Notes under the pieces: generated by a model
Told to the model about the DNA's origin: nothing
The model's database searches: none
What the model saw: only the letters and a program-made list of their open reading frames with translations
Translations under genes and position numbers: made by a program
Source: Streptomyces alboflavus
GTDB taxonomy: Bacteria; Actinomycetota; Actinomycetes; Streptomycetales; Streptomycetaceae
NCBI RefSeq assembly: GCF_000716675.1
Contig: NZ_JNXT01000002.1
Span: 1 to 64,000, forward strand
Direction of reading: 5' to 3'
Length of the DNA: 64,000 nt
In this document: positions 7,847 through 15,462 of the stretch, one piece after another
Layout of the letters: each line of letters begins with the position of its first letter
Numbering within the stretch: position 1 is the stretch's first letter

Positions 7847-9729
7847 GGGCGCTCTCCCAGGGTGTCGCCGATACGGGCGGCGGACGCTTCGAGCTCGCTG
7901 ACGGGCAGCAGCATCTGCGTCGCGGCGAGCTCGCGGTACAGCGCGTCCTCGCTCAGCAGCTCCTCGTGCGTGCCGACGGCCCGGATGCGGCCGCCGTCCA
8001 TCACGACGATCCGGTCGGCCATGCTCACGGTGGACAGGCGGTGCGCGACCACCACGACGGTGGTCTCGGCCGTGATGCCGGTGATGACCTCCCGCAGGGC
8101 GTTCTCGTTGCGGGCGTCGAGCTGCGAGGTGACCTCGTCGAGCAGCAGCAGCCGCGGCCGGCGCAGCAGCGCGCGGGCCACGGCGACCCGCTGGCGCTCA
8201 CCGCCGGACAGCTTGGTGCCGCGGTGGCCGACCTCGGTGTCGAGGCCGTGCGGGAGGCGCGCGACGAGCTCGCCGAGGCGGGCCTGGTCGACGACGCGGC
8301 GCAGCTCGTCCTCCTCGACGTACGGCATCCCGATGCACAGGTTGTCGCGGATCGTCCCGGCGAGCACGGGGGCGTCCTGCTCCACGTAGCCGATGGCGGC
8401 GCGCAGCTCGCCGAGGTCGAGTTCGTGGACGTCACGGCCGTCCAGGCGCACGGTGCCGCTCTGCGGCTCGTAGAACCGCTCGATCAGCGAGAACACCGTG
8501 GACTTGCCCGCACCGGAGGGACCCACGAACGCGGTCATCCCGGCCGCGGGGATCTCGAAGCTGACGCCGTGGTGCACCACGGGCCCGTCGCCGGGGTAGC
8601 GGAAGACGACGTCGTGGAACGAGAGCGACGCGGGCGCGGGCGCGCGGCCCGAGGGCGCCGGGGCCGGGCGCGGCGCGCTCTCCGGCTCGGTGCGCAGCCG
8701 CAGCAGCTCGCTGACGCGGGACATCGCCGCGGCCACCACGTTGAACCGGATCATCGCGGTGACCAGCGCGCCAAGGGGCGGCACCAGGTAGAAGAGATAG
8801 AGCAGGAACGCGATCAGGCTGCCGAGGCTCATCGCGCCGGACGCCACCCGGGCGCCGCCGACGCCGAGGACGGCGAGGAACGCCACCTGGATCGTCACGG
8901 TGATGAACGCGCCGACGAGCGAGTCGAGCCGGGCCACCTTCAGGCTGTGCCGCCAGGCACGGCGCGCGCCGCGCTCGGCGATCTCGGCCTCGCTGTTCTC
9001 CGCGCCGGACGCCTTGATGGTGCGGAAGGTGCCGAGCGCCCGCTCCAGGGCGGTGCTCAGCTCGGCCACGCCCTCCTGGGCGCGGCGCGCGGCGCTCTCC
9101 AGCTGCGGCAGGCCGGTGGCGACGAGGATGCCGCCGAGCAGCACCACGGCCAGCGTGGTGAGCAGCAGCACCCAGTCCATGACGCCCATCAGGACGAGGA
9201 TCGCGACGAGCATCACCGAGCCGTTGACGGTCTCCACGATCGCGGTCGTGACGGCGCTGCGCATCAGCGTGGTGTCGGCCGTGGCCCGCGACATCAGGTC
9301 GCCCGGCGGGATCTTGTCCGTCTCGGAGACCCGCAGCCACAGCACCCGCCGGATCACCTCGCGGCGGGTGCTGAGGACGACGGACTCGGAGACCCGCATC
9401 AGGATGAACGTGCCGATCGCGCCGACCACCGCCGACACCAGCACGAGAGCCGTCAGCGCGATCAGCGCGGCCATGACGGGGGAGCGCGACTCCAGGTTCT
9501 CCACCACGGACTTGGCGATCACGGGCTGGATCAGGCCGGAGAAGCCGCCGAGCAGCGAAAGGCCGCCGCCGAGCAGGATGAGCCTGCGCTGGGGCCGCAG
9601 ATAGCGGAGCATGTCCCGCCACGCGTCGGGGCGCAGAATGGCCGGACGGCCGGACTCCGCGCGCTCCTCGGGCTCCCGCTCGTGCGGCGGGTCGGTCTCG
9701 CGCGCGGTGTCAGGCGCCGTACCCAGCAT
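7843..9729 (-). CDS. ABC exporter, fused permease-ATPase
   Basis: A 628-residue half-transporter. An N-terminal membrane domain has about six segments (roughly residues 45-330), starting after the LRYLRPQRRLILLGGGL stretch. The ATPase follows, with Walker A GPSGAGKST, signature LSGGERQRVAVARALL, Walker B LLLLDEVTSQLD and the H-loop VAHRLSTV. No C39 peptidase domain is present, so it does not itself cut a double-glycine leader. I chose ATG 9729, with ggaggagag just upstream; the frame extends to 9792 but only into the upstream gene. It overlaps the ammonia-lyase gene by 20 bases. It probably exports the cluster product. Confidence 0.9.
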   Translation of the reverse strand: MLGTAPDTARETDPPHEREPEERAESGRPAILRPDAWRDMLRYLRPQRRLILLGGGLSLLGGFSGLIQPVIAKSVVENLESRSPVMAALIALTALVLVSAVVGAIGTFILMRVSESVVLSTRREVIRRVLWLRVSETDKIPPGDLMSRATADTTLMRSAVTTAIVETVNGSVMLVAILVLMGVMDWVLLLTTLAVVLLGGILVATGLPQLESAARRAQEGVAELSTALERALGTFRTIKASGAENSEAEIAERGARRAWRHSLKVARLDSLVGAFITVTIQVAFLAVLGVGGARVASGAMSLGSLIAFLLYLFYLVPPLGALVTAMIRFNVVAAAMSRVSELLRLRTEPESAPRPAPAPSGRAPAPASLSFHDVVFRYPGDGPVVHHGVSFEIPAAGMTAFVGPSGAGKSTVFSLIERFYEPQSGTVRLDGRDVHELDLGELRAAIGYVEQDAPVLAGTIRDNLCIGMPYVEEDELRRVVDQARLGELVARLPHGLDTEVGHRGTKLSGGERQRVAVARALLRRPRLLLLDEVTSQLDARNENALREVITGITAETTVVVVAHRLSTVSMADRIVVMDGGRIRAVGTHEELLSEDALYRELAATQMLLPVSELEASAARIGDTLGERP

Positions 9730-11245
9730 CTGCGCTCTCCTCCTCGCGTTCGATGAGCTCCGTCGCGAGGCGCGCGAGGACGTCGCGGGCACCGCGCACC
9801 TCGGGCGCGAGCGGCCGGTCGGCTGCCAACGCGGGCGAGACGCGGTCCAGTTCGGCCCATACGCCCGGGGATTCCTCGCTCTTCCCGGTCAGCGCCGCGT
9901 ACTGCGTCACCGCGACGGCGAGCGAGCCCACGACCAGCCACGCCTGCTCGACGGCGTCGCTCACGGCGTTCGCGCCGTTCAGGGCCATCGGCACATGGTC
10001 CTGGTTGAGGCCGTTGCTGGGCAGCGCCGTCAGGCCCGCGGGGTAGACGAGCTGACGGATACGGGAGACGAACGAGGTGGCGCTCAGCTGCACCCCGGCG
10101 AGCCCGCTGCCGCGCCCCGGCACCGGGGTGAGCATGGGCGGCTTGCCGCCGTTGGTCTCCGGCAGGCACAGCAGGGCGAGTTGGCGCTCGGCGAGGAACG
10201 CGATCTGCTGGAGGCACAGGCCGATCTGGTCGGACGCGAGGCCCACCGGCATGGCGTGGAAGTTGCCCGCGTGCAGGAACTCGCCTTCGTAGTAGACCGG
10301 GTTGTCCGTACAGCCCACCGCCTCGCGGACCAGGATGTCCTCGAGGACGGACAGCTGGTCGACGACCGCGCCGATCACCTGCGGCGCGCAGCGCAGGCTG
10401 TACGGCTCCTGCAACGGGCGCGCCGGATCGCGGCGGTGGTCCGGCGGCAGGTCCTCCCTGATCCACCGGGCGGCGACCAACTGCCCCGCCTGGCCCCGCG
10501 CGTGACCGACTCCGGGGTGGTACGCCTGCGGGCTCGCGCCGAGCAGCGTCACGGCGCGCGCGGTGAGCGCGGCGACCGCGCGGGACAGGCGCAGCACCTC
10601 CCGGTGGTTGAGCAGGGTGACGGCGAGGCTCACGCTGGTGCCGTTGACGAACGAAAGGGCCTGCCGGGCCCGCCAGGTCACCGGGCGCGCGCCGAGCGCG
10701 GCCAGGGCCTCGGCCGACGGCCGCACCCGCCATTGCCCCGAGCCGTCGCGCAGCCACGCCTCGCCCTCCCCCGCAAGGGCGAGCGCCGCGTGCGCGAGGG
10801 GCTGCAGGTCACCGCTCGCGCTGACCGTGCCGTCGCGCGGGATCACCGGAGTGAAGCCCTGGTTCCACAACTCGGCGACCCGGTCCCAGAATTCGGGCGA
10901 CACCGCCGAGTGGCCGAGCCGCATGCTGTTGAGCCGGATCCACAGCACCAGGCGACACACCTCGGGGGACAGCGGCTGCCCCTGCCCGCTGCCGAGGTGC
11001 GCGATGAGCCCGCTGCCCTGGTCGGTGTCGGACGTGGCGGCCGCGTACTCGACCAGCGGGCCGAAGCCCCGCGTGACCCCGTACACCTGCTCCTGGTCGG
11101 CGAGGGCGCGGGCGAGCCGGTCGACTCCGGCCCGCATCCGCTCGGCCTCCAGCGCGCTGCACGGGCGCACCCGGGCGTCGGGGCGGGCCTGGCGCACGAT
11201 GTCCGCCAGGCGTTCCTTGGGCGACTCGGCTACGTCTGTGATCAT
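9710..11245 (-). CDS. Aromatic amino acid ammonia-lyase, tyrosine-type
   Basis: A 511-residue member of the MIO-dependent HAL/PAL/TAL family. The Ala-Ser-Gly triad that forms the MIO cofactor is at 143-145 (TVSASGDLQPLAH). The catalytic Tyr is Y55 in VYGVTRGFG. The substrate-selecting pair aligns as His83-Leu84 (GLIAHLGSGQG). His-Leu at this place marks tyrosine ammonia-lyases, whereas Ser-His marks histidine lyases. The product would then be p-coumarate. The ATG overlaps the stop of the AMP-ligase gene (11242-11245). Together with ACP and ligase it gives a compact route to p-coumaroyl-ACP. Confidence 0.9.
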   Translation of the reverse strand: MITDVAESPKERLADIVRQARPDARVRPCSALEAERMRAGVDRLARALADQEQVYGVTRGFGPLVEYAAATSDTDQGSGLIAHLGSGQGQPLSPEVCRLVLWIRLNSMRLGHSAVSPEFWDRVAELWNQGFTPVIPRDGTVSASGDLQPLAHAALALAGEGEAWLRDGSGQWRVRPSAEALAALGARPVTWRARQALSFVNGTSVSLAVTLLNHREVLRLSRAVAALTARAVTLLGASPQAYHPGVGHARGQAGQLVAARWIREDLPPDHRRDPARPLQEPYSLRCAPQVIGAVVDQLSVLEDILVREAVGCTDNPVYYEGEFLHAGNFHAMPVGLASDQIGLCLQQIAFLAERQLALLCLPETNGGKPPMLTPVPGRGSGLAGVQLSATSFVSRIRQLVYPAGLTALPSNGLNQDHVPMALNGANAVSDAVEQAWLVVGSLAVAVTQYAALTGKSEESPGVWAELDRVSPALAADRPLAPEVRGARDVLARLATELIEREEESADAGYGA

Positions 11246-12423
11246 GTCGCGGCTCCTGCGTCAGCGGGGCGGGTGGGGTGGATCCGGCGCGGCAGGCCGG
11301 CCGGGGAGCGGTCGATGCGGTCGACGACGTGCACGTGGCGGGGCTGGACGGTGAGGTCGTGGCCCGCGATGAGCGCGCGCACCCGGGCCCGGTCGAGTGG
11401 GCGGCCGGGCGGCGGTACGACGTACAGCTCCAGGTGCTCGCCGCTGAGTTCGTCGGCGACGGGCAGGCAGGCCAGGTCCGCGCAGTCGACGACCGCGCGC
11501 AGCGCACGCTCGACGGCGCCGAGGCTCACCCGACGCCCGTTGATCTTCACGAGGCCGCCGCGCCGGCCACTGAAGCGGAACCGGCGTGCCCCACAGGGCC
11601 GTACGAGGTCGTCGGTCTGCCAGGTGGGGAGCGGGGCGAGGCCGGGGCGGGCGGCGAGACGGGGGCTGCGGACCGTCAGGGGGACGTCCGCGTCGGCGTC
11701 CGGGGTGCCGACGCCGTCGTCGGGGGCGTGGGGGTCGTCAGGGTCGGGGACGAACTCCACGTCGTCGAACAGGTCCCAGGGCGGGTCGTCGGGACCCCAC
11801 TCCCGCCACGCGATGCCGCCCGTCTCCGTGGACCCGAACACCTCCCGCACCGACACCCGCCCGGGGCCCGCCTCCTGGACGAAGTCCTGCGCGGCCGACG
11901 GCAGCATCGCAGTGCTGTGGAGCACGGCGACGTGCTCGCGGGCCTCGATCCACGCGCGCTTGCGGCGCAGTGCCGAGAACGACCAGGGCACCGCGACGAC
12001 CGCCCACCGGCCCACGGGGGACGGGGGCAGCGCGCCGAAGAAGTGCGGGCGGTACCAGACGGGGAGGCGGAGTCTGGCCGGGACGAGCAGGGTCGCGAGC
12101 GCCCCGTACACATGCCGGGGCGGCGCGAACGACAGGACGGCTTCCGGGCGTTCGGGCCCAAGGAGCGCGGCCAGCATGCCCGCCTCCTCCCACAGCTGGT
12201 CGCGGGTGCGCCGCCAGCACTCGCTGGGGCCGGTCGAGCCGGACGTGTGGAAGTCCAGGGTCGGGGGCAGTGTCCGGCGCACCAGATCCCCGGCGTCCTC
12301 GCCGAGCAGGTCCCAACGGACCAGCCAGGGGCGCTCGTTGACGCCGGGAGCGGCGGGGCCCGCGGTCAGGAGTGCGTGCGGGGTCAGCTCGGGATGGCTC
12401 ACCAGGTCACCTCGTGTCGTCAC
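11242..12423 (-). CDS. Compact AMP-dependent acyl ligase
   Basis: A 393-residue ANL-type adenylating enzyme, about 100-150 residues shorter than usual. The P-loop FHTSGSTGPSE already sits near residue 60, so most of the N-terminal subdomain is missing. VFGSTETGGIAWREW is the A5 motif, and FSGRRGGLVKINGRRVSL the hinge/A8 region. The A10 position reads SPAGLPRR, with no obvious catalytic lysine. Compact ligases of this kind occur with ACPs in aryl-polyene-like systems. Its ATG overlaps the ACP stop and its stop overlaps the ammonia-lyase ATG, so the three are translated together. It is likely to load p-coumarate on the ACP. Confidence 0.75.
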   Translation of the reverse strand: MTTRGDLVSHPELTPHALLTAGPAAPGVNERPWLVRWDLLGEDAGDLVRRTLPPTLDFHTSGSTGPSECWRRTRDQLWEEAGMLAALLGPERPEAVLSFAPPRHVYGALATLLVPARLRLPVWYRPHFFGALPPSPVGRWAVVAVPWSFSALRRKRAWIEAREHVAVLHSTAMLPSAAQDFVQEAGPGRVSVREVFGSTETGGIAWREWGPDDPPWDLFDDVEFVPDPDDPHAPDDGVGTPDADADVPLTVRSPRLAARPGLAPLPTWQTDDLVRPCGARRFRFSGRRGGLVKINGRRVSLGAVERALRAVVDCADLACLPVADELSGEHLELYVVPPPGRPLDRARVRALIAGHDLTVQPRHVHVVDRIDRSPAGLPRRIHPTRPADAGAAT

Positions 12424-12683
12424 TGACTGTGTTCAACCCGTTCCCGCACCAGGTCGACGAGATCCTGCACCGTGGTGATCGTGGCCAGCTCCTCGTCGGG
12501 TATCTCATCACCCGCCTGCCGCTGGAGCGTGAAAGCGATCTCCACCATGGAGAGGGAATCGATCCCGAGATCGTCCACCAAGGACTTACCGGGCTCCACC
12601 TCTTCGGCCGGAATTCCGGCTACTTCTTCCACCGCTTCGGCGACGAATCGAAGTGCGGCGCTCTGGTTCATGAGTGCGTCCAT
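12420..12683 (-). CDS. Acyl carrier protein
   Basis: An 87-residue carrier protein with the phosphopantetheine serine in DLGIDSLSMVE (about residue 43). The helices are acidic as expected. The ATG at 12683 has taggagatag just upstream. It is the first gene of an overlapping five-gene minus-strand operon (ACP, compact ligase, ammonia-lyase, exporter, FAAL). Two adenylating enzymes in this operon but only one carrier protein suggests that the carrier may receive more than one acid, or that the FAAL serves a carrier elsewhere. Confidence 0.9.
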   Translation of the reverse strand: MDALMNQSAALRFVAEAVEEVAGIPAEEVEPGKSLVDDLGIDSLSMVEIAFTLQRQAGDEIPDEELATITTVQDLVDLVRERVEHSQ

Positions 12684-13293
12684 GGCTATCTCCTATTTCA
12701 TCGATGCGGGAACGGTCAATGCACTCCTGTCCCGATCTCATTGGAAAATGTCGGGAAACGGCTCGTCGTGCCCGGTCAGAAGTGTCGTGGCGGAAATAGC
12801 GGCGGGTTGTTGTCCACTTGTGGTCCAGGGGCGTGCGCCGGTAAGAACACGGGAGTTGTGGGGTCATGACGGCGGCATCACCACGCGTCCGCGCCGTGCC
12901 TCCCGCCGACCGTCCCGCCGGCGGGACGCCGTGCCGCGTCCCGGACCGACCCTGCCCACCGCCGCCGGGACCGGCCCCCCGACGCCCGGCCCCGCGCATC
13001 CGGAAGCGGCCTGCCCGCGCGGTCCGGCCGCTTCCGGGCCGACCACCCGCGTTGCGAAAAGCGCAGGCGCTCCCGGACCCGCCGCATGACACGGCGGCGC
13101 GCCGAAACCACGGGAATCAGACGGCGCCGGAAGGCGATCAACCGCATGCTCCGGTGCGGGATCACCATCGGCCCATCCGGAACAACCGGCCATTCATTCC
13201 CCTGGACACCGCGCCGTGACCTGCCGCAGACTGCCGGAGTCTCGGGACGACTCGAGGCAGGTGAGAGTACAGCACGCTCACACGGAGGATGTC
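12684..13293. promoter_or_regulatory. Divergent 610-base region between the ACP operon and the LmbU-like regulator
   Basis: No supportable gene. The ORFs visible here are Arg/Pro-rich and share no features with known families. The part nearest the ACP (12684-12790) is clearly lower in GC and should hold the operon promoter. The right part holds the regulator's promoter. It is the natural place for operators of the LmbU-family protein, but I could not define one. Confidence 0.4.
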
Positions 13294-14175
13294 TTGCCAA
13301 GCAAGAGGCACGGGGGAATACCTCCCGGCGTGAGGCCGCTACCGCACTCGATTCCTACGGCGATTCCCAACCAGATTTCCCATCAGATTCCCAGAACCAT
13401 TGCGGGAGGGCTGCCCAGAGACCACAATCCATCGAACGTGCAGGACCGTAAATACGGATCGCAGTTGCATGTGAACGCGTCCGTGGTCGCCCGGCGCACC
13501 TCGCTCGACCTGCCGGTCGACCTCCCGCTGGACCGCTGGCGCAGCCTCGGCACGCACATCGCCGTCATCGCGGAATCGTCCAGCTGGTGGCTGGGGGACT
13601 GGCTCATCTACGGCCAGGCCCACTACCCGGACCGCTACAAGATCGCCCTCGCCGACACGTCCCTGAGCTACCAGACGCTGCGGAACTACGCCTGGGTCGC
13701 GGGCCGGTTCGGCGTGGCACGACGGCGCGGCCGACTCAGTTTCCAGCACCACGCCGAGGTGGCGGGTCTGGAGGAGCGGGCCCAGGACCACTGGCTCGAA
13801 CAGGCCGAACGGCACGGCTGGTCCCGCAACGAACTGCGCCGCCACATCAGGGAGAGCCTGCGCGCACCCGAAAGCAGACCGTCGGCGGAGGCGACGACGC
13901 GGCCGGGACAGAGCGAGAAGCAGGCAGCCATCCGCTTCAAGATCACGACAGAGCGGCGCATCCGCTGGCAGAAGGCCGCGGCCAACCAGGGCCAGGCGCT
14001 CGCCGAGTGGATCGTCGCCGTACTCGACCGCTGCGCGCCCGCGACGGTGCGCCCCGCCGACGGCGCCACCGCCGACCTCCCGCACCACCCGGTCCTCGCC
14101 GGGCGCGCGCTGGAGGAGTGCGGCGCCGCCCGCGCGCGGTGCGGGCCACTGGAGCCCGCGGCGCCGCAGCCGTAG
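13294..14175 (+). CDS. LmbU/NovE/HrmB-family cluster regulator
   Basis: About 293 residues. The core [51 protein letters not shown] and [10 protein letters not shown] (about residues 65-165) is the hallmark of the LmbU/NovE/HrmB family of pathway activators from lincomycin, novobiocin and hormaomycin clusters. The [15 protein letters not shown] segment is the likely DNA-reading helix region. The start is uncertain. I prefer TTG at 13294 because ggagga lies four bases upstream; GTG at 13261, 13216 and 13471 are also in frame. The C-terminal ~100 residues are poorly conserved and Ala/Arg-rich. It probably controls the ACP operon and the sugar genes. Confidence 0.85.
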   Translation: MPSKRHGGIPPGVRPLPHSIPTAIPNQISHQIPRTIAGGLPRDHNPSNVQDRKYGSQLHVNASVVARRTSLDLPVDLPLDRWRSLGTHIAVIAESSSWWLGDWLIYGQAHYPDRYKIALADTSLSYQTLRNYAWVAGRFGVARRRGRLSFQHHAEVAGLEERAQDHWLEQAERHGWSRNELRRHIRESLRAPESRPSAEATTRPGQSEKQAAIRFKITTERRIRWQKAAANQGQALAEWIVAVLDRCAPATVRPADGATADLPHHPVLAGRALEECGAARARCGPLEPAAPQP

Positions 14176-14215
14176 CGCGACCAGCCGACCCCGAGCGAAC
14201 CGAGGACCAGTGACC

Positions 14216-15325
14216 ATGGGCATCAAGGTCTGGAACTACCTTGCGGAGTACGACGCCGAGCGCGCCGACATCCTCGACGCCGTCGACACCGTCTTCCGCT
14301 CCGGACAGCTGATCCTCGGTCAGCGCGTCGGGGACTTCGAGCACGCGTTCGCGGACTACCACGGAGTACCGCACTGCGCCGGTGTCGACAACGGCACCAA
14401 CGCTCTCGTCCTCGCGCTGCGCGCGCTCGGGGTCGGCCGCGGCGACGAGGTGATCACCGTCGCCAACACGGCGGCGCCCACTGTCGTCGCCATCGACGCC
14501 GTGGGCGCGACGCCCGTGTTCGTCGATGTGCACCCCGAGACGTATCTGATGGACGTGGACCGCGTACCGGACGTCATCACCGAGCGCACCAAGTGCCTCC
14601 TTCCGGTGCACCTCTACGGCCAGTGCGTCGACCTGGCGGCGCTGACCGAGCACGCGGCCGCGTACGGGCTCGCCGTCCTGGAGGACTGCGCGCAGGCGCA
14701 CGGCGCCCGGCGGCACGGCAAGCTCGCGGGAACGACCGGGGACGCCGCCGCGTTCTCCTTCTACCCGACCAAGGTCCTCGGCGCCTACGGCGACGCCGGG
14801 GCCGTCATCACCTCCACGCCCGCCGTCGACGCGGCGCTGCGCAGGCTGCGCTACTACGGCATGGAGGACCGCTACTTCGTCGAGGCCACCCCCGGCCACA
14901 ACAGCCGCCTCGACGAGGTCCACGCCGAGATCCTGCGCCGCAAGCTGTCCCGGCTCGACGACTACCTGGCCGCGCGCCGCGCGATCGCCGCCCGCTACGC
15001 CGAAGGCCTGGCCGGCACGGACCTCGTGCTGCCCGCCCTGGCCGAAGGCAACGACCACGTGTACTACCTGTACGTCGTGCGCCACCCCCAGCGCGAGCGG
15101 ATCATCGCCGAGCTGGCCGCGCGGGACATCACGCTCAACGTCAGCTACCGCTGGCCCGTCCACACGATGAAGGGCTTCGCCCACCTCGGCCATCGCCGGG
15201 GCGACCTGCCCGTCACCGAGCAGGCCGCCGACGAGATCTTCTCGCTGCCCATGTACCCGTCGCTGACCAAGGCCGAGCAGGACCTGGTCGTGGAGGCGCT
15301 GCGGGACGTGCTCGCCGCGCTCTAG
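14216..15325 (+). CDS. NDP-ketodeoxyhexose aminotransferase (DegT/DnrJ/EryC1/StrS family)
   Basis: A 369-residue PLP enzyme that installs the amino group of an NDP-aminodeoxysugar. The PLP lysine is in [17 protein letters not shown] (near residue 186), preceded by [11 protein letters not shown] with the PLP-nitrogen Asp. The [12 protein letters not shown] loop binds phosphate. The ATG at 14216 is chosen with gagga nine bases upstream; an in-frame GTG at 14210 is possible. With a 2,3-dehydratase next door, C3 amination (DnmJ/EvaB-type) is likelier than C4. It opens the plus-strand sugar operon 40 bases after the regulator. Confidence 0.9.
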   Translation: MGIKVWNYLAEYDAERADILDAVDTVFRSGQLILGQRVGDFEHAFADYHGVPHCAGVDNGTNALVLALRALGVGRGDEVITVANTAAPTVVAIDAVGATPVFVDVHPETYLMDVDRVPDVITERTKCLLPVHLYGQCVDLAALTEHAAAYGLAVLEDCAQAHGARRHGKLAGTTGDAAAFSFYPTKVLGAYGDAGAVITSTPAVDAALRRLRYYGMEDRYFVEATPGHNSRLDEVHAEILRRKLSRLDDYLAARRAIAARYAEGLAGTDLVLPALAEGNDHVYYLYVVRHPQRERIIAELAARDITLNVSYRWPVHTMKGFAHLGHRRGDLPVTEQAADEIFSLPMYPSLTKAEQDLVVEALRDVLAAL

Positions 15326-15328
15326 CGG

Positions 15329-15440
15329 TCCGGATCTCCGGCCCATCCGGATCTCCGGCCCATCCGGATCTCCGGCATATCCGGATCTCCAGCCCGTCCG
15401 GATCTCCAGCCGTCCGAAGCCGTCCGAAGCCGTCCGAAGC
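15329..15440. repeat. 17-bp and 10-bp tandem repeats between sugar genes
   Basis: Five copies of a 17-bp unit (tccggatctccggccca and variants) run from 15329 to 15411, the last one truncated. Three exact copies of cgtccgaagc follow at 15411-15440. The 17-mer contains the palindrome tccggatctccgga-like half sites, so the array can form several small hairpins. The array sits between the aminotransferase stop and the 2,3-dehydratase ribosome site. Confidence 0.9.
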
Positions 15441-15462
15441 CGCCCATGGGGGAGGTGCCGTC

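Noticed and set aside
4509..8389. Very long ORFs antisense to or out of frame with the FAAL and methyltransferase genes (about 1000-1100 residues)
   Set aside because: Composition is Arg/Pro/Gly-heavy, typical of GC-rich shadow frames, with no family motifs; the real genes on this stretch have intact motifs and ribosome sites.
7843..9729. ABC exporter as a bifunctional leader-cutting lanthipeptide transporter
   Set aside because: No N-terminal C39 peptidase domain; the membrane domain starts near residue 45, and class III leaders seldom use such transporters.
9729..9792. Upstream start for the ABC exporter at 9792
   Set aside because: It would lie deep in the ammonia-lyase gene and adds a Ser/Arg-rich stretch; ATG 9729 has a strong ribosome site.
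12866..13300. ORFs on both strands in the gap between the ACP and the LmbU-like gene
   Set aside because: Arg/Pro-rich, overlapping each other, no ribosome site or recognisable motif; treated as a regulatory region.
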